Of a stretch of 64,000 nt of DNA, positions 63,229-64,000 are shown in pieces. Below the pieces are notes generated by a model. It did not search any database. It saw nothing but the letters and a program-made list of their open reading frames with translations, and was not told the origin of the DNA. This DNA is from Pseudomonas sp. Q1-7 (lineage in GTDB: Bacteria; Pseudomonadota; Gammaproteobacteria; Pseudomonadales; Pseudomonadaceae): positions 4,356,501 to 4,420,500 of the forward strand of contig NZ_CP116304.1 in NCBI RefSeq assembly GCF_028010285.1. Direction: 5' to 3'. Both the position numbers and the translations under genes were made by a program. The number at the start of each line of letters is the position of its first letter. The stretch's first letter is position 1.

Positions 63229-64000
63229 CTAGTGGAAATCGCGGCTCTTCACATCGAGTCCGGACAGCAACGGCGTGAGGTCGTGCAGGCGACGGGCGAT
63301 CAGGTGACGCACGCCGTCGACCGACTCCAGCCGGCCATCCACCTGCAGCAGTCGCGAGCCCACCAGCACGCGGCGCTGACGTTCCGCCAGGTCGTGCCAG
63401 ACCACCACGTTGACCATGCCGTGTTCGTCTTCCAGGGTGACGAAAATCACTCCGCTGGCGGTTTGTGGGCGCTGTCGCCCCACCACTAGGCCGGCGACGC
63501 TGACCTGCCGGCCGTGCTCCACCGCCGGCAAGTCCCGCGAGCTGCGGCAGCGCCGCCGGCTCAGGGCGCCACGCAGCAGGGCGATGGGGTGCGGCCCGAG
63601 GGTCGTGCCCAGGGTGGCGTAGTCGGTAAGCAGGTCTTCCCCCACACTGGGCAGCGGCAGGGACACCTGCGCTTCTTCCGCTTCAGGCAGGCCATCGAAG
63701 AGCGGTGCCTGCGTCTCGACGCCCGCCACCGCCCAGCGTGCCCGATGCCGGTGTCCGGCCAGGCCGCGCAGGGCGCCGGAGTCGGCCAGACGCTCGCAGG
63801 CCCGGGCGTCCAGCCGGGCGCGCCGACTGAGGTCGCCGACGCTGGTGAAGGGCGCCGTCTGGCGAACCGCTTCGATGCGCCGGGCATCCTCCTCACGGAA
63901 GCCGCGCACCATCCGCAGCCCCAGGCGAATGACCGGATCGCCGCCCTGCCCCGGCGCCTCCAGGGAGCAGTCCCAGTCCGAATGGCGCACATCCACCGGA
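63229..64000 (-). CDS. dnaE2: Error-prone DNA polymerase DnaE2 (ImuC), C-terminal part
   Basis: SOS-linked translesion polymerase of the DnaE2/ImuC family. Only the last 257 or so residues are visible; the gene continues past the right edge. Seen: [14 protein letters not shown] at the cut end, [35 protein letters not shown], a helix-hairpin-helix-like part and a C-terminal OB fold ([27 protein letters not shown], key [10 protein letters not shown]) ending KSRDFH. In pseudomonads imuA and imuB normally lie upstream, beyond the edge. Confidence 0.93.
   Translation of the reverse strand, partial: PVDVRHSDWDCSLEAPGQGGDPVIRLGLRMVRGFREEDARRIEAVRQTAPFTSVGDLSRRARLDARACERLADSGALRGLAGHRHRARWAVAGVETQAPLFDGLPEAEEAQVSLPLPSVGEDLLTDYATLGTTLGPHPIALLRGALSRRRCRSSRDLPAVEHGRQVSVAGLVVGRQRPQTASGVIFVTLEDEHGMVNVVVWHDLAERQRRVLVGSRLLQVDGRLESVDGVRHLIARRLHDLTPLLSGLDVKSRDFH

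Overview
The window is a chromosomal segment of a high-GC Pseudomonas sensu lato. Evidence for this is the clustered Entner-Doudoroff and glucose-uptake genes in the pseudomonad order, a TetR-controlled ttgABC-type efflux operon with its recognisable operator, RmuC, DnaE2, PpnN and LsfA, and dense REP-like intergenic palindromes. I see no tRNA, rRNA, insertion sequence or CRISPR array.

Layout. (1) 1-13,900 is a glucose module, almost all on the minus strand: zwf (cut by the left edge), divergent hexR, hexose-6-phosphate mutarotase, a LamB-type porin, the gtsABCD glucose ABC transporter, the GtrS/GltR two-component pair, glk and edd. HexR-like palindromes sit in front of zwf/hexR and edd. The gap-1 gene that usually adjoins edd is absent. 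(2) 14,225-16,224 holds a small secreted peptide, Ohr, a YbjQ-family protein and PPK2. (3) 16,400-30,400 is an accessory catabolic region and the most interesting part. A luciferase-like flavin monooxygenase, two paralogous flavin reductases, an AA_synth (DUF1185) protein, an alpha/beta hydrolase, an aldehyde dehydrogenase, a carboxymuconolactone-decarboxylase-like protein, a GntR/FCD regulator, a NUDIX hydrolase, a DUF1330 protein, an extra ribB and a polyamine-type ABC transporter are tied together by six copies of one palindrome (TATTATGGTATACCA or close variants). This looks like a self-contained regulon for uptake and oxidative ring opening of an unidentified, probably nitrogen-containing, substrate, with its own flavin supply. 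(4) 30,500-35,000 encodes an orphan type I secretion system with no substrate protein in sight. (5) 35,350-41,912 is ttgR with the divergent ttgABC-type RND pump. (6) 42,300-64,000 is mostly housekeeping: a LapG-like protease, a second EF-G, LsfA, a Mut7-C protein, a large Lhr-type helicase, a methyltransferase, PpnN, an MFS permease, a MerR regulator with a decayed M24 peptidase fragment and a hydrolase, RmuC, a Sel1 protein, a GreA/B-like factor, small membrane proteins and the C-terminal end of DnaE2.

How the genes work together. In region 1 glucose crosses the porin, is bound by GtsA, imported by GtsBCD, phosphorylated by Glk and fed through Zwf and Edd, with GtrS/GltR controlling uptake and HexR controlling catabolism. 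In region 3 the predicted flow is ABC import, then attack by the monooxygenase using reduced flavin from the reductases, aldehyde oxidation and hydrolysis, with the GntR protein as the likely sensor of a pathway compound. Substrate and step order are inference. Many long open frames opposite these genes are high-GC artefacts and are not annotated.
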